Shown here: one piece after another, positions 1 to 7,900 of the stretch
How positions within the stretch are numbered: the first letter of the stretch is position 1
Layout of the letters: each line of letters opens with the position of its first letter
Assembly (NCBI RefSeq): GCF_002270355.1
Contig: NZ_NJFZ01000028.1
Location: 1-64,000 of the forward strand
Origin: Flectobacillus sp. BAB-3569
GTDB taxonomy: Bacteria > Bacteroidota > Bacteroidia > Cytophagales > Spirosomataceae
DNA length: 64,000 bases
Reading direction: 5' to 3'
Position numbers and translations under genes: made by a program
The notes under the pieces: generated by a model
What the model was told of the DNA's origin: nothing
What the model saw: the letters and a program-made list of their open reading frames with translations, nothing else
Database searches by the model: none

Positions 1-341
1 CTAACGATTCAAGCCTTTTTCGAGTTTGACTAAAGAGAAAATTATCAATGATAGTAGATGTCCATTTTTTGGAACGTAACAGATTACTAATGCGTTTTGT
101 CCCAGCGGGAGCATGTGAAAAACCGCAAATATAGCCACCTAACTCACTAAGCAATAAGCCCATAGAGTTGTGTCGATGCAACTATTAAATCGTAAAAAGT
201 ACGAACTAAACGCTTATCCAGAACAGAATCTAACGATAACTGGACGTCAGCAAGATAAAGATCAAGTTTATGAAGAAGTAAATGAGAGAGTCTTGACTTA
301 CTCGATTTTATGTCATTATTTTGTAGAAATGCTTTATGCAT
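1..341 (-). pseudogene. IS transposase, 5' part, frameshifted and cut by window edge
   Basis: The minus strand from 341 encodes an N-terminal transposase segment (MHKAFLQNNDIKSS...) that stops at about 147. In the next frame, without a new gene start, the reading continues as HRHNSMGLLLSELGG, then GFSHAPAGTKRISNLLRSKKW, out of the window at position 1. The PAGTKRISNLLR stretch resembles the N-terminal region of DDE transposases of IS4/IS701-like elements as I remember them. The frames join near positions 177-181, so one indel separates them. It may be a decayed copy, a base-call error, or a programmed frameshift; I see no A6G-type slippery heptamer at the junction. The catalytic core lies outside the window, so the exact IS family is uncertain. 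Confidence 0.7.
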
Positions 342-437
342 AGAAACCTCCTGTTTGTTTGTGTTTGTCGTGATTCACAAAGTAAACAAGGAGGTTTCGT
401 TTTTAAAAGTCTTCACGAAAAATTCGGGATGACTCAT
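1..437. mobile_element. End of an insertion sequence
   Basis: This covers the transposase fragment plus its upstream 100 bp. Between 350 and 400 lie inverted arms (GAAACCTCC at the left, GGAGGTTTC at the right) that can fold just upstream of the transposase start. Hairpins in this position often limit read-through transcription into IS elements. The outer boundary is a guess: the sequence stops looking IS-like at about 430-440 and ordinary intergenic repeat follows. No terminal inverted repeat or target duplication can be confirmed because the other end is missing. Confidence 0.5.
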
Positions 438-498
438 GTTTTCGGTCAACAACAGAAACATTTTGCCTAATGCCTACCGCTAAAAGCCTAAAGCTCCT

Positions 499-1569
499 TT
501 AGTACTTCAAATGCTGTATTTTCAATAAATCTAGGATTATTACTTTTCCCGAAGTTATTTCAATTAACCCTTCCTGTTTAAAATCTGAAAGTGTTCTTAT
601 CAGCGACTCGGTAGCTGTACCTGCAATTGATGCCAAATCCTCTCTCGAGAGCTGTACCACAATATCGCTTGTCTGATCTGGATGAATATGCTTGGCATAA
701 AACACTAGGGACTCTGCTACCCTTTTTCTCAAAGAATTATAGGCCAATCCCAACAGATACTTTTCTTGTTGAATAATTTCTTGCGCCATCCATTGAATCA
801 GCCCATTAGCCATGGCGCGGTTTTGATGGATAGCTTGTAAAAACAAATCCTTAGGCACATAGAGTAATTCCGTTTCCTCCAACGCTACTGCTGTTTCGGC
901 GTATGAACTAGCACTTAATAAGGCCTGAATGCCCACAAAATCTCCTACTTTATAGAGACCAGTTACGAGTTCTTTACCTTCATTATTTTGTAAAATCACC
1001 TTGATTTTTCCTGACTGAACATAATATAAGCGAGTAGCGTCATCGCCTTCAGCATAGATTACCGATTTCTTTTTGTAATGATGCGGGCGTTTATCTTCGA
1101 GCAATTGTTGTAAACCTTCGGTAAGATAGGCATAGTTAAAATTGTTGCTCATATGCACCTCCTCTACTGGAACAAGCGGTGCTACACCTTGCTGCTGATG
1201 CTCTACTTTGCTTAAACGAGTCTCTATGGCTGAAATCAATTCTACCTCATCGAAGGGCTTAGTCAAATAATCATCAGCGCCTAATTCCATGCCTTTCCTG
1301 AAGTCTCCTCTTTCTGACTTTGCCGTCAACAAAATCACAGGAATACTATTTAAAGTAGGGTTTTTATGTAGAACCTTCAGCACACCATAGCCGTCCAATA
1401 CTGGCATCATCAAATCACAAATCACCAAATCGGGTTGACATTGTAAGGCTTTCTCAACTCCAATTTTTCCATTTTCGGCGGTGTAAACCTCATAGTTAGA
1501 CAATTCAAGAATTTCGGCGGTATTTCTCCGTAACTGGTCATCGTCTTCTATGAGCAATATTTTTTGCAT
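499..1569 (-). CDS. Response regulator with cNMP-binding and CRP-type HTH output
   Basis: 356 residues in three modules. Residues 1-120 are a receiver domain with acidic cluster E8-D9-D10, phosphoacceptor D52 in VICDLMMP, and the switch lysine in LLTAK and TKPF. Residues about 150-270 are a cyclic-nucleotide-binding beta-barrel (YAEGDDATRLYYVQSGKIKV). The C-terminus is a CRP-type winged helix (LSREDLASIAGTATESLIRTL). It is probably a phosphorylation-controlled transcription factor of the CRP/FNR class, a known Bacteroidota arrangement. The start lies 30 bp after the stop of the upstream histidine-kinase-like gene, so the two likely form one operon. The ligand cannot be told from sequence, and the classic cAMP-binding arginine pattern is not obvious. 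Confidence 0.9.
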   Translation of the reverse strand: MQKILLIEDDDQLRRNTAEILELSNYEVYTAENGKIGVEKALQCQPDLVICDLMMPVLDGYGVLKVLHKNPTLNSIPVILLTAKSERGDFRKGMELGADDYLTKPFDEVELISAIETRLSKVEHQQQGVAPLVPVEEVHMSNNFNYAYLTEGLQQLLEDKRPHHYKKKSVIYAEGDDATRLYYVQSGKIKVILQNNEGKELVTGLYKVGDFVGIQALLSASSYAETAVALEETELLYVPKDLFLQAIHQNRAMANGLIQWMAQEIIQQEKYLLGLAYNSLRKRVAESLVFYAKHIHPDQTSDIVVQLSREDLASIAGTATESLIRTLSDFKQEGLIEITSGKVIILDLLKIQHLKY

Positions 1570-1599
1570 GTTCTTGGGGATTTTTTACTCATTATCAAC

Positions 1600-2409
1600 T
1601 TACAGACTTTCTTTTATTTCTTGCATAATCTTAGAAAGATAGAAATTCAAAGGTCTGTCTATAGAATTCTCATCCAATTTGCTCATACTCAAGGATTCTT
1701 CCAAAAGTGCAGTGAGCGTTTTCACATTTTCTAAAATCGACTGGATATGTTCTTCTTGTTTTTGCACATTCCCAATCTTATTGTATTTACTCAAAAGATT
1801 TGCCGATGACGATATTATGCCTAGCGGAGTTCTAAATTCATGAGAAGCAAAAGTAATAAATTGAGACTTTAGCTCATTAAGTCGATGCTCACGATGCAAG
1901 GCCTCAGATAACTCATATTGCGAACGCTCCAACTTGGTAAGAGTTTCGAGCAAGGCAGCAGTGCGGTACGAAATCACTTGATCAATCTGGTTTTTAAAAT
2001 ATTCACGACCTTTGATTCCGTTCTCTTTTTCAAATTGTAAAAGTTTCTCCAAATTAATGATACGAGTAATGAGATACGTTTGAGAATTATATTGAAAAGT
2101 ATCAATGTTAATGATAGCCCAAAATGTGGTACCATCATGAACTTTACATTGTACTTCCTCCGACCATTGTTCGCCTTCTTCTAAGCTTTTTCTCAGTTTC
2201 GCATTTTGCTCACTTGTAATGGGGGTTTCTCGTACTTCAATACCATATTTTTCTGTAAACTCTTTCTCATCTCGAACTTTAAATAACTCTAAACCAGACT
2301 GGTTAACCAGCACAACTTCGTCGGTTTCATAGTTATAGATACTCACAAAAACATTTAAGTGAGTAAGCAAAGCTTCGAGTATTGCATCTTTGAGTGTTGG
2401 GTTAAGCAT
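1600..2409 (-). CDS. PAS histidine-kinase-like protein lacking the ATPase domain
   Basis: 269 residues. Residues 1-120 look like a PAS sensor fold, 130-180 are coiled-coil-like linker, and 180-250 are a HisKA dimerisation/phosphoacceptor domain with H190 in FASHEFRTPLGII. The protein ends right after HisKA; no N, G1 or G2 box follows and only 30 bp separate its stop from the response regulator start, so no hidden HATPase domain can lie in another frame there. It may be phosphorylated in trans, for example by the complete kinase encoded divergently at 2782, act as phosphatase or phosphoacceptor, or be decayed. Its pairing with the CRP-type response regulator suggests it still feeds that regulator. 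Confidence 0.8.
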   Translation of the reverse strand: MLNPTLKDAILEALLTHLNVFVSIYNYETDEVVLVNQSGLELFKVRDEKEFTEKYGIEVRETPITSEQNAKLRKSLEEGEQWSEEVQCKVHDGTTFWAIINIDTFQYNSQTYLITRIINLEKLLQFEKENGIKGREYFKNQIDQVISYRTAALLETLTKLERSQYELSEALHREHRLNELKSQFITFASHEFRTPLGIISSSANLLSKYNKIGNVQKQEEHIQSILENVKTLTALLEESLSMSKLDENSIDRPLNFYLSKIMQEIKESL

Positions 2410-2781
2410 GAATTTAGGACTGGATATTAATTTATATGTGAATCGTTTTGGTCTTCTTCTATGATTTATACTCAGGGTATTTTAGGGCGTCTTTCCGCTA
2501 AAATCCAGCCTGATAACACAACACAATTTGACTAATATACAAAGAGATTTCTACAAAATTCAGATTCTCATCTATGATAAATCCTGACGACTATCATAAT
2601 TAAACCTTGAATCTGGTCAAGGTTTTAGAAGCTCCCAAATGCGAACTTTGTGACATCAAGTGGTAGATTTACTTCATACTTGTAGGTTTAGAGGTTAAAA
2701 AAGAAAGCAGTCTTGATGTTCAGGACTGCTTTTTTGTGTTAAATTTGGTCAAAAATAATCCCATTTAATCCCGCTTGTATT
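2410..2781. other. Divergent intergenic region, 372 bp
   Basis: This region separates two divergently transcribed kinase genes and should hold both promoters. No confident TTTG/TAnnTTTG pair was found. Its only clear structure is the terminator-like hairpin at 2704-2737, annotated separately. Confidence 0.6.
2704..2737 (+). terminator. Orphan Rho-independent terminator
   Basis: Arms AAAGCAGTC and GACTGCTTT enclose an 11-nt loop and run into a T tract. It sits 45 nt before the kinase start on the same strand, with no plus-strand gene ahead of it in the previous 2.7 kb, so it would end a short leader or small RNA begun inside the 2410-2700 gap. Confidence 0.65.
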
Positions 2782-3945
2782 TTGAAAGAGTTAATTGGGT
2801 TTTTCGGAGAAAAACTCTCCGTTGAACATTCCTCTGACTACATTTCTTTTATTGAAGAATTCTATAACAATGCGCCCAATGCCTATCACTCATTGGACGC
2901 TGATGGCTACTTCTTGAAAGTGAATGATACCGAGCTTAAAATGCTGGGATATACCCGCGAAGAGCTTATTGGGAAAAAACGCTTCTTCGATCTCCAAATC
3001 ACCCTTCTCACAGAAAACGCTGAGGAATTTTATCGCCAATTCAAGCAAACAGGTTCTACTCGAAATCTTGAACTAGAACTGGTTTCCAAAACAGGTAATC
3101 ATATACAAGTGCTGCTCAACGCCAATGCTATTTATGACAAAGACGGCAAATTCATAGCCAGTAATTCGGTGATTGTAGATATTACTCATAAAAAAGCCTT
3201 AGAAAAGGAGTTGATGGAGAAAAACCAAGAACTTAATCATCTCAACGAACAGCTTTTTCACACAAATCAAGAAAAAAATCGCTTTATAGGCATTGCTTCA
3301 CACGACTTACAAAATCCCATTACCAACATTAAACTTATTGCTGGAAAATTCAGAAAAACGGCTCAAAATCTGACTGATAGCCAAAAGCGATGGATTGATG
3401 AGTTGGTGAGTACTTCTGAGAGAATGTCTTCGCTTATCAAAAATATGTTAAGCGTCAATCGACTCGAACGTGAGTCTATCTCACCTGAAATAGATTTCCA
3501 TAACATTGTCCAAATACTAACAACCTCTCTAAATAGATTTGAGGAAATTGCTAATAGAAAAGGAATAAGTCTACATTTTGAAAGCCAAGTTCCCATATTC
3601 ATGGCTCAGACAGATCAGGAATATCTTACCGAAATCATCGATAATTTGGTCTCAAATGCCATCAAGTTTTCGTATGCCGATTCCTCTGTCTCTGTAAAAT
3701 TGGAGTGTACAAGTAGCTATTTCGAGATTGCGGTACAAGACCAAGGACAAGGGATTTTACCTGAAGAAATGAATTTATTGTTTGGTCGTTTTCAAAAATT
3801 GAGTGCCAAGCCTACCTCCAACGAATCATCTACTGGCTTGGGACTTTCTATCGTAAAAGAATTAGCAGAACAACTGGGCGGAACAGTAAGCTGCGACAGC
3901 CAAATCGGAAAAGGTACTTGTTTTACCGTAAAGTTTAAGAGTTAA
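2782..3945 (+). CDS. PAS-domain sensor histidine kinase
   Basis: 387 residues, apparently soluble. A PAS domain spans about 30-140 (YHSLDADGYFLKVND, VDITHKKALEKEL), followed by a coiled coil and a HisKA domain with H174 in IGIASHDLQNPI. The HATPase domain is complete: N box EIIDNLVSNAIKFSY, G1 DQGQGI, F box FGRF, G2 STGLGLSIVKEL. The chosen start is TTG at 2782; no ATG in frame gives a better N-terminus before the PAS fold, so this start is tentative. It is divergent from the ATPase-less kinase and the CRP-type regulator and may form a three-protein system with them. No cognate regulator lies downstream. Confidence 0.88.
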   Translation: MKELIGFFGEKLSVEHSSDYISFIEEFYNNAPNAYHSLDADGYFLKVNDTELKMLGYTREELIGKKRFFDLQITLLTENAEEFYRQFKQTGSTRNLELELVSKTGNHIQVLLNANAIYDKDGKFIASNSVIVDITHKKALEKELMEKNQELNHLNEQLFHTNQEKNRFIGIASHDLQNPITNIKLIAGKFRKTAQNLTDSQKRWIDELVSTSERMSSLIKNMLSVNRLERESISPEIDFHNIVQILTTSLNRFEEIANRKGISLHFESQVPIFMAQTDQEYLTEIIDNLVSNAIKFSYADSSVSVKLECTSSYFEIAVQDQGQGILPEEMNLLFGRFQKLSAKPTSNESSTGLGLSIVKELAEQLGGTVSCDSQIGKGTCFTVKFKS

Positions 3946-3966
3946 TCATAGATGTATGAACTAAAA

Positions 3967-3990
3967 AGAGACGCATTTTCATACGTCTCT
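3967..3990 (-). terminator. Hairpin between convergent genes
   Basis: Arms AGAGACG and CGTCTCT with a 10-nt loop. The minus strand continues into a T tract, as expected for a terminator of the L-serine dehydratase gene, and it also closes the plus-strand kinase gene. Confidence 0.65.
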
Positions 3991-4029
3991 ATATTTGCTG
4001 ATAGCCGAAAGCTCAAAGCTACAAGCCTA

Positions 4030-5403
4030 TTAGCATTCAGTCGCACTCAATGCCAAGCCAGCTTCGGAAGTTTCTTTATATTTTTTGGACATATCTTTAC
4101 CTGTTGCCTTCATTACTTTAATCACACTATCGAGTGAGATTTTTTGTAAAGAACTATCCCCTGCCGTTGCCAGTAAAAATGCATTATAGGCTTTTACAGC
4201 TCCCATGGCATTGCGCTCGATACACGGAATCTGTACATAGCCCCCAATAGGGTCGCAGGTCATACCCAAATGGTGTTCAATCGCAATTTCGGCTGCCGAC
4301 TCCATCGCATGAATACTTTTGGTAGCACAATACGTCAGCATAGCCGCTGCCATAGCCGAAGCCGAACCAATTTCGCCCATACAGCCCATTTCAGCACCCG
4401 AAATACTTGCATTATGTTTTACTAAAAAACCAACAGCCGCAGCCGCCAACATTCCTTCACGCATCTCGTTAGGAGAATAATGGAAATGATTTTTTAGTAA
4501 ATAGGTTATGCCAGGGATTACTCCCGATGCCCCTGAAGTTGGCGCGGTCACAACAATATTTCCTGCTGCATTTTCTTCGGAAGCTGCCAAGCAGTAAGCA
4601 TTTAAAAATATCAAAAAACTATCACTTGTAAGTGCCAATTTTTTGGCCTTTTCGTAAAGTAACGGCGCTTTTCTACGTAGTTTGATTGTCCCAGGCAACA
4701 TGCGTTTATCTTTTAAACCACGCTTTACGGCCTTGTGCATAAAATCCAAAATCGCATCTAGCTTTTTATCTATCTCTTTACGCGTCGCCCCCGTCAAAGC
4801 AATCTCGTTGGCATACATCAGCTCTGAGAGTGTCAAATTATGACTTTGCAAGAGCGATTTCAACTCCTTCATATTAGTATAAGGATATTGAGGCGTTGCG
4901 GTGCTGGCCGAAACTTTTTGACCTTTGCGATAGATAAAGCCTCCTCCTACCGAGTAATACTCATGTTGTAAAACAACTATATCGTCCTGTATAAGCTTCA
5001 GTACCATTGTATTGGCATAAGGAGAATCATATTTTACTTTTTCAAATACAATACTCTCAGCCGAAATAGGAATCTCTATTTCATGAACTTTTACAGGATA
5101 TTGCTCTGTTATGTCTTTAAGAAGATTGGAAAATAAAACAGGATCACAAGCTTCGGGAGTCCAGCCCAAAAGACCCGCAATAACAGCACGGTCGGTGCCA
5201 TGTCCCTTACCTGTAGCACTTAGCGAACCATACAAATGAATTCGTATTTGCATTGAAGCGTTTACTTGTGAAGCAGAAAGAGCATTTAGCTCCTTTAAAA
5301 AATCATAGGAAGCCTTCATTGGCCCGATAGTATGTGAGCTTGAAGGACCAGGCCCAATTTTGAATAAGTCAAAAATGGAAGTGGTTATCGGATTTTTTAT
5401 CAT
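4030..5403 (-). CDS. sdaA: L-serine dehydratase (ammonia-lyase), iron-sulfur type, single chain
   Basis: 457 residues from ATG at 5403, chosen because the family consensus begins here (SIFDLFKIGPGPSSSHTIGPMKA); an upstream in-frame extension to 5499 has no family features. The N-terminal beta-domain and C-terminal alpha-domain are fused, as in E. coli SdaA. The alpha-domain has the serine-binding loop (APTSGASGVIPG) and cysteines likely to bind the [4Fe-4S] cluster (GAEMGCMGEIGSASAM, MTCDPIGG, IPCIERN). The enzyme converts L-serine to pyruvate and ammonia in the cytoplasm. It is monocistronic and closed by the hairpin at 3967-3990. The assignment to the family is firm. Confidence 0.95.
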   Translation of the reverse strand: MIKNPITTSIFDLFKIGPGPSSSHTIGPMKASYDFLKELNALSASQVNASMQIRIHLYGSLSATGKGHGTDRAVIAGLLGWTPEACDPVLFSNLLKDITEQYPVKVHEIEIPISAESIVFEKVKYDSPYANTMVLKLIQDDIVVLQHEYYSVGGGFIYRKGQKVSASTATPQYPYTNMKELKSLLQSHNLTLSELMYANEIALTGATRKEIDKKLDAILDFMHKAVKRGLKDKRMLPGTIKLRRKAPLLYEKAKKLALTSDSFLIFLNAYCLAASEENAAGNIVVTAPTSGASGVIPGITYLLKNHFHYSPNEMREGMLAAAAVGFLVKHNASISGAEMGCMGEIGSASAMAAAMLTYCATKSIHAMESAAEIAIEHHLGMTCDPIGGYVQIPCIERNAMGAVKAYNAFLLATAGDSSLQKISLDSVIKVMKATGKDMSKKYKETSEAGLALSATEC

Positions 5404-5624
5404 AGTTGTTGTTGAAGAAGTTGATTCCTTAAAATCCTTTGGCATTACCAGAGATAAAAAGGATGACGAAATTAGAGATTTTTTATAAAATCCGAGCAAA
5501 GATATTCGCTTATATTTTAGGTAGTTTGTTGGTGATGAGTAAGCTGTCTTACCTAAAACCTACAATGGTCTACCAAAACACTAGATAAACTATTTTTTTA
5601 TTTCAAAACATGAATAAACTATCA

Positions 5625-5632
5625 TATATTTG
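5625..5632 (+). promoter_or_regulatory. Possible -7 element TATATTTG
   Basis: This fits the Bacteroidota -7 consensus TAnnTTTG and lies 85 nt before the ArsR-type regulator start. No good TTG -33 element is visible 19-21 nt upstream, so support is weak. Confidence 0.3.
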
Positions 5633-5716
5633 TATACTAAAGTTCTGATTACTAGAATTTATTTGTATTCGAAACTATTAGAATCATCCCTTTCAAATAT
5701 TAAAATACTTTTTGCT

Positions 5717-6025
5717 ATGGCAGCTGTAGCCTACAAAATCAACAAAGAAAAACTCGAAAAAGCCGCTTTTATTCTCAAAACGGTAGCACACCCTACGAGG
5801 TTAGCTATCGTAGATTTGTTATCGATGCAAGAGCGTCTTTCGGTAAATGAAATATGTACAATTCTAGAATGTGAACAGTCATTACTTTCGCATCACCTTA
5901 TCAATATGAAATTAAAAGGAATCTTACGCTCAGAAAAGGATGGACTCAATGTATTCTATTCTTTAAAAGAACGTGATGTCACCAAGTTAATTGAATGTAT
6001 TGAGAATTGTAATTGTAATTTTTAG
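5717..6025 (+). CDS. ArsR-family winged-helix transcriptional regulator
   Basis: 102 residues from ATG at 5717 (MAAVAYKINKEKLEK). A longer frame from TTG at 5630 adds a stretch that does not look like protein. The fold is a classic ArsR HTH: AHPTRLAIVDLLSMQERLSVNEIC, then recognition helix CEQSLLSHHLINMKLKGILRSEKDG and beta-wing LNVFYSLKE. The C-terminus holds CIENCNCNF, three clustered cysteines that could bind a metal or thiophilic ligand, though the canonical ELCVC alpha3 motif is absent (the helix reads ICTILECEQS). It is followed by a terminator, so probably monocistronic. Targets are unknown. Confidence 0.88.
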   Translation: MAAVAYKINKEKLEKAAFILKTVAHPTRLAIVDLLSMQERLSVNEICTILECEQSLLSHHLINMKLKGILRSEKDGLNVFYSLKERDVTKLIECIENCNCNF

Positions 6026-6057
6026 GGCTGGAAAATTATCAACCTAGGAACAGATTT

Positions 6058-6102
6058 AGCCAGAAAACATAAGATTTTACTTATCTCTTTTCTGGCTTTT
6101 TT
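6058..6102 (+). terminator. Rho-independent terminator
   Basis: Ten-base arms AGCCAGAAAA and TTTTCTGGCT with a 20-nt loop and a six-T tail, directly after the ArsR-type gene. Confidence 0.85.
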
Positions 6103-6160
6103 GAGAAAGTATACATGAAAAAACATTCATATAATCATTTAGTTATAACTTACCAAAAAT

Positions 6161-6742
6161 ATGAATAAAGACTATTGGAACGAGCGTTATGCGCAAGGGC
6201 AAACAGGCTGGGATTTGGGAAAAGCTTCTCCTCCTCTTGAAAATTATATAAGGCAGTTAGACAACAAAGATCTTAAAATTCTTTTGCCTGGTTGTGGAAA
6301 TGGATACGAAGCATTACTAATGGCAGAATTGGGTTTTACCAATCTGACCGTTTTGGATATAGCTCCTTTAGCGGTAGAAAAGCTCCAGCACAAACTACAG
6401 AGTTATCCATCGGTTAGGATTCTTTGTGAAGATTTTTTTGAACATGTAGATAGCTATGACCTAATTTTGGAGCAGACCTTCTTTTGTGCTTTGCCCCCAT
6501 CGATGCGAAAACAATATGCACAAAAAATGGCTGAACTTTTAGCTCCACAAGGTAAATTGGTAGGATTATTATTTGCCTCAGAATTTGACAAGGCAGGTCC
6601 ACCATTTGGTGGAACAACAGAGGAGTATTTGCAACTATTTAATCCTTATTTTAAAAGTGAAATTTTAGAACCATGCCATAATTCAATTCGCCCACGACAA
6701 GGCAATGAGTTATTTATCAAATGGGTAAAAAAGGATTTGTAA
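6161..6742 (+). CDS. TPMT-like SAM-dependent methyltransferase
   Basis: 193 residues. The start MNKDYWNERYAQGQTGWDLGKASPPL is typical of the thiopurine/thiol S-methyltransferase family. Motif I for SAM binding is ILLPGCGNGYEALLMAELG, the acidic residue after it is in LTVLDIAPLAV, and motif post-I/II is the EQTFFCALPPSMR region. The C-terminus FIKWVKK is also typical. Bacterial members methylate thiols, selenium, tellurium or halide compounds; the natural substrate cannot be read from sequence. It is cytoplasmic and stands alone, flanked by a terminator upstream and repeat-rich sequence downstream. Confidence 0.88.
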   Translation: MNKDYWNERYAQGQTGWDLGKASPPLENYIRQLDNKDLKILLPGCGNGYEALLMAELGFTNLTVLDIAPLAVEKLQHKLQSYPSVRILCEDFFEHVDSYDLILEQTFFCALPPSMRKQYAQKMAELLAPQGKLVGLLFASEFDKAGPPFGGTTEEYLQLFNPYFKSEILEPCHNSIRPRQGNELFIKWVKKDL

Positions 6743-6749
6743 GTATTAA

Positions 6750-6860
6750 TTTGCATTAGGCTGTAAGCTATAGGCATTAGGCAAAAAGCTTAAATTATTT
6801 CATGAAAAATTCTTTTCAACTTTTAGCCTACAGCATAAAGTCTAGCGTCTAATGCTGGTA
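6750..6860. repeat. Copies of the TAGGCATTAGGC intergenic repeat
   Basis: Contains GGCATTAGGC twice in this orientation and degenerate inverted copies (TTAGCCTACAGC, TCTAATGC) at the right, so the segment can fold on itself. The same words occur in at least seven other gaps in the window. Confidence 0.6.
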
Positions 6861-6987
6861 AAATAAGATTGTTTTATTATCTAGTTTGAGACTTAGGCTT
6901 GGACGAGTGAGTAAAACGACCTTCTATTAACTAATAACAGCTTTCTATTAACCAACAACGGCCTAAAGCCAATAGCTAATTCATTCC

Positions 6988-7287
6988 ATGAACAGTTCAT
7001 TTGAAAATATCATCAACTCAGACAAGCCTGTTTTGGTTGATTTTTTTGCCACTTGGTGCGGACCATGTAAAACAATGACACCTATTTTGGAAGACCTTAA
7101 GAAACGATTGGGCGAGGATATCAAAATCATTAAAATAGACGTGGACAAAGCTCAATCTTTGGCACAAGAGCTTCGTATTAGTGGTGTCCCAACCTTAATT
7201 CTGTACAAAAATGGACAGCAAGTTTGGCGACAGTCGGGTGTAGTTCCTGTACACCAGCTGGAATATACGGTTAAGCAATTTGCTTAA
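6988..7287 (+). CDS. trxA: Thioredoxin
   Basis: 99 residues, close to the usual 105-110. The active site is FFATWCGPCKTMTP with the redox CGPC pair, followed by the DVDKAQSLAQELRISGVPTL segment with the conserved cis-proline (GVPT) and the LYKNGQ turn. There is no signal peptide, so it is a cytoplasmic thiol-disulfide reductant. Repeat-rich sequence lies on both sides and the next gene is 138 bp downstream. Several thioredoxin paralogues are usual in this phylum, so the symbol names the family rather than a proven orthologue. Confidence 0.93.
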   Translation: MNSSFENIINSDKPVLVDFFATWCGPCKTMTPILEDLKKRLGEDIKIIKIDVDKAQSLAQELRISGVPTLILYKNGQQVWRQSGVVPVHQLEYTVKQFA

Positions 7288-7304
7288 CTTTCTTGAAAAG
7301 GATA

Positions 7305-7372
7305 TCCTTTAGGCATTAGGTTAAATAGATTCAAGCATAACCTTTAGCTGATGGCATAAAGCCTAATACCTA
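7305..7372. repeat. TAGGCATTAGGC-type inverted repeat
   Basis: TTAGGCATTAGG at the left faces GCCTAATACCTA at the right, with degenerate words between, forming a loose palindrome between trxA and the DUF983 gene. Confidence 0.55.
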
Positions 7373-7425
7373 TTGCGGACAAAATTAACTTATCTTTCAT
7401 ATTAACGAATCATCTGAATAACTCT

Positions 7426-7812
7426 ATGAACAACGATAGCAAAATCGGGGCAATGGTCAAAGGCAAATGTCCACAATGCCATAAAGGTAAATTATTTACA
7501 CACCCATGGTGGAATATATTCAAATTTGATAAAATGCACGAACATTGCTCAGAGTGCGGACTGCGTTATGAGCGTGAGCCGGGGTTTTTCTATGGTGCCA
7601 TGTATGTAAGTTATGCGTTTACAGTTGGGATTATGCTCGTAGGTGGCTTTGTGATTTATAACTTCTTTGGTGATCCTGAACCACTTGGGTATATTATTCC
7701 TATTGTTCTAATTTCGTTGCTATTTGTTCCTTTCAACTTCCGTATTTCCAGAGTATTATTTTTATATCTTTTCTCAGGGATCAGTTATAAAAGTCAAAAA
7801 AAAGATGAGTAA
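7426..7812 (+). CDS. DUF983 family zinc-ribbon membrane protein
   Basis: 128 residues. The N-terminus has a four-cysteine zinc ribbon (GKCPQCHKGKLF and HCSECGLRYE), followed by PGFFYGAMYVSYA and two hydrophobic helices (about 62-85 and 90-118). This order is the DUF983 signature. It is an inner-membrane protein with a cytoplasmic zinc ribbon. The function of the family is not established; some members sit near cytochrome oxidase genes, but not here. Closed by a perfect palindrome at 7832-7874. Confidence 0.88.
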   Translation: MNNDSKIGAMVKGKCPQCHKGKLFTHPWWNIFKFDKMHEHCSECGLRYEREPGFFYGAMYVSYAFTVGIMLVGGFVIYNFFGDPEPLGYIIPIVLISLLFVPFNFRISRVLFLYLFSGISYKSQKKDE

Positions 7813-7831
7813 ACTCTCATAATCAATTACT

Positions 7832-7874
7832 TTTGTATCAGGAGTCTACTAAATTAGTAGACTCCTGATACAAA
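7832..7874. terminator. Perfect 21-bp palindrome, probable terminator
   Basis: Two 21-nt arms match exactly around a single central base (7853). The outer ends are TTTG and CAAA. It lies 20 bp after the DUF983 gene and 27 bp before the DUF2490 gene, so it separates the two transcripts or forms an intercistronic stem-loop. Confidence 0.75.
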
Positions 7875-7900
7875 TAGTATTTCTTTCCAAGATTGATTAA

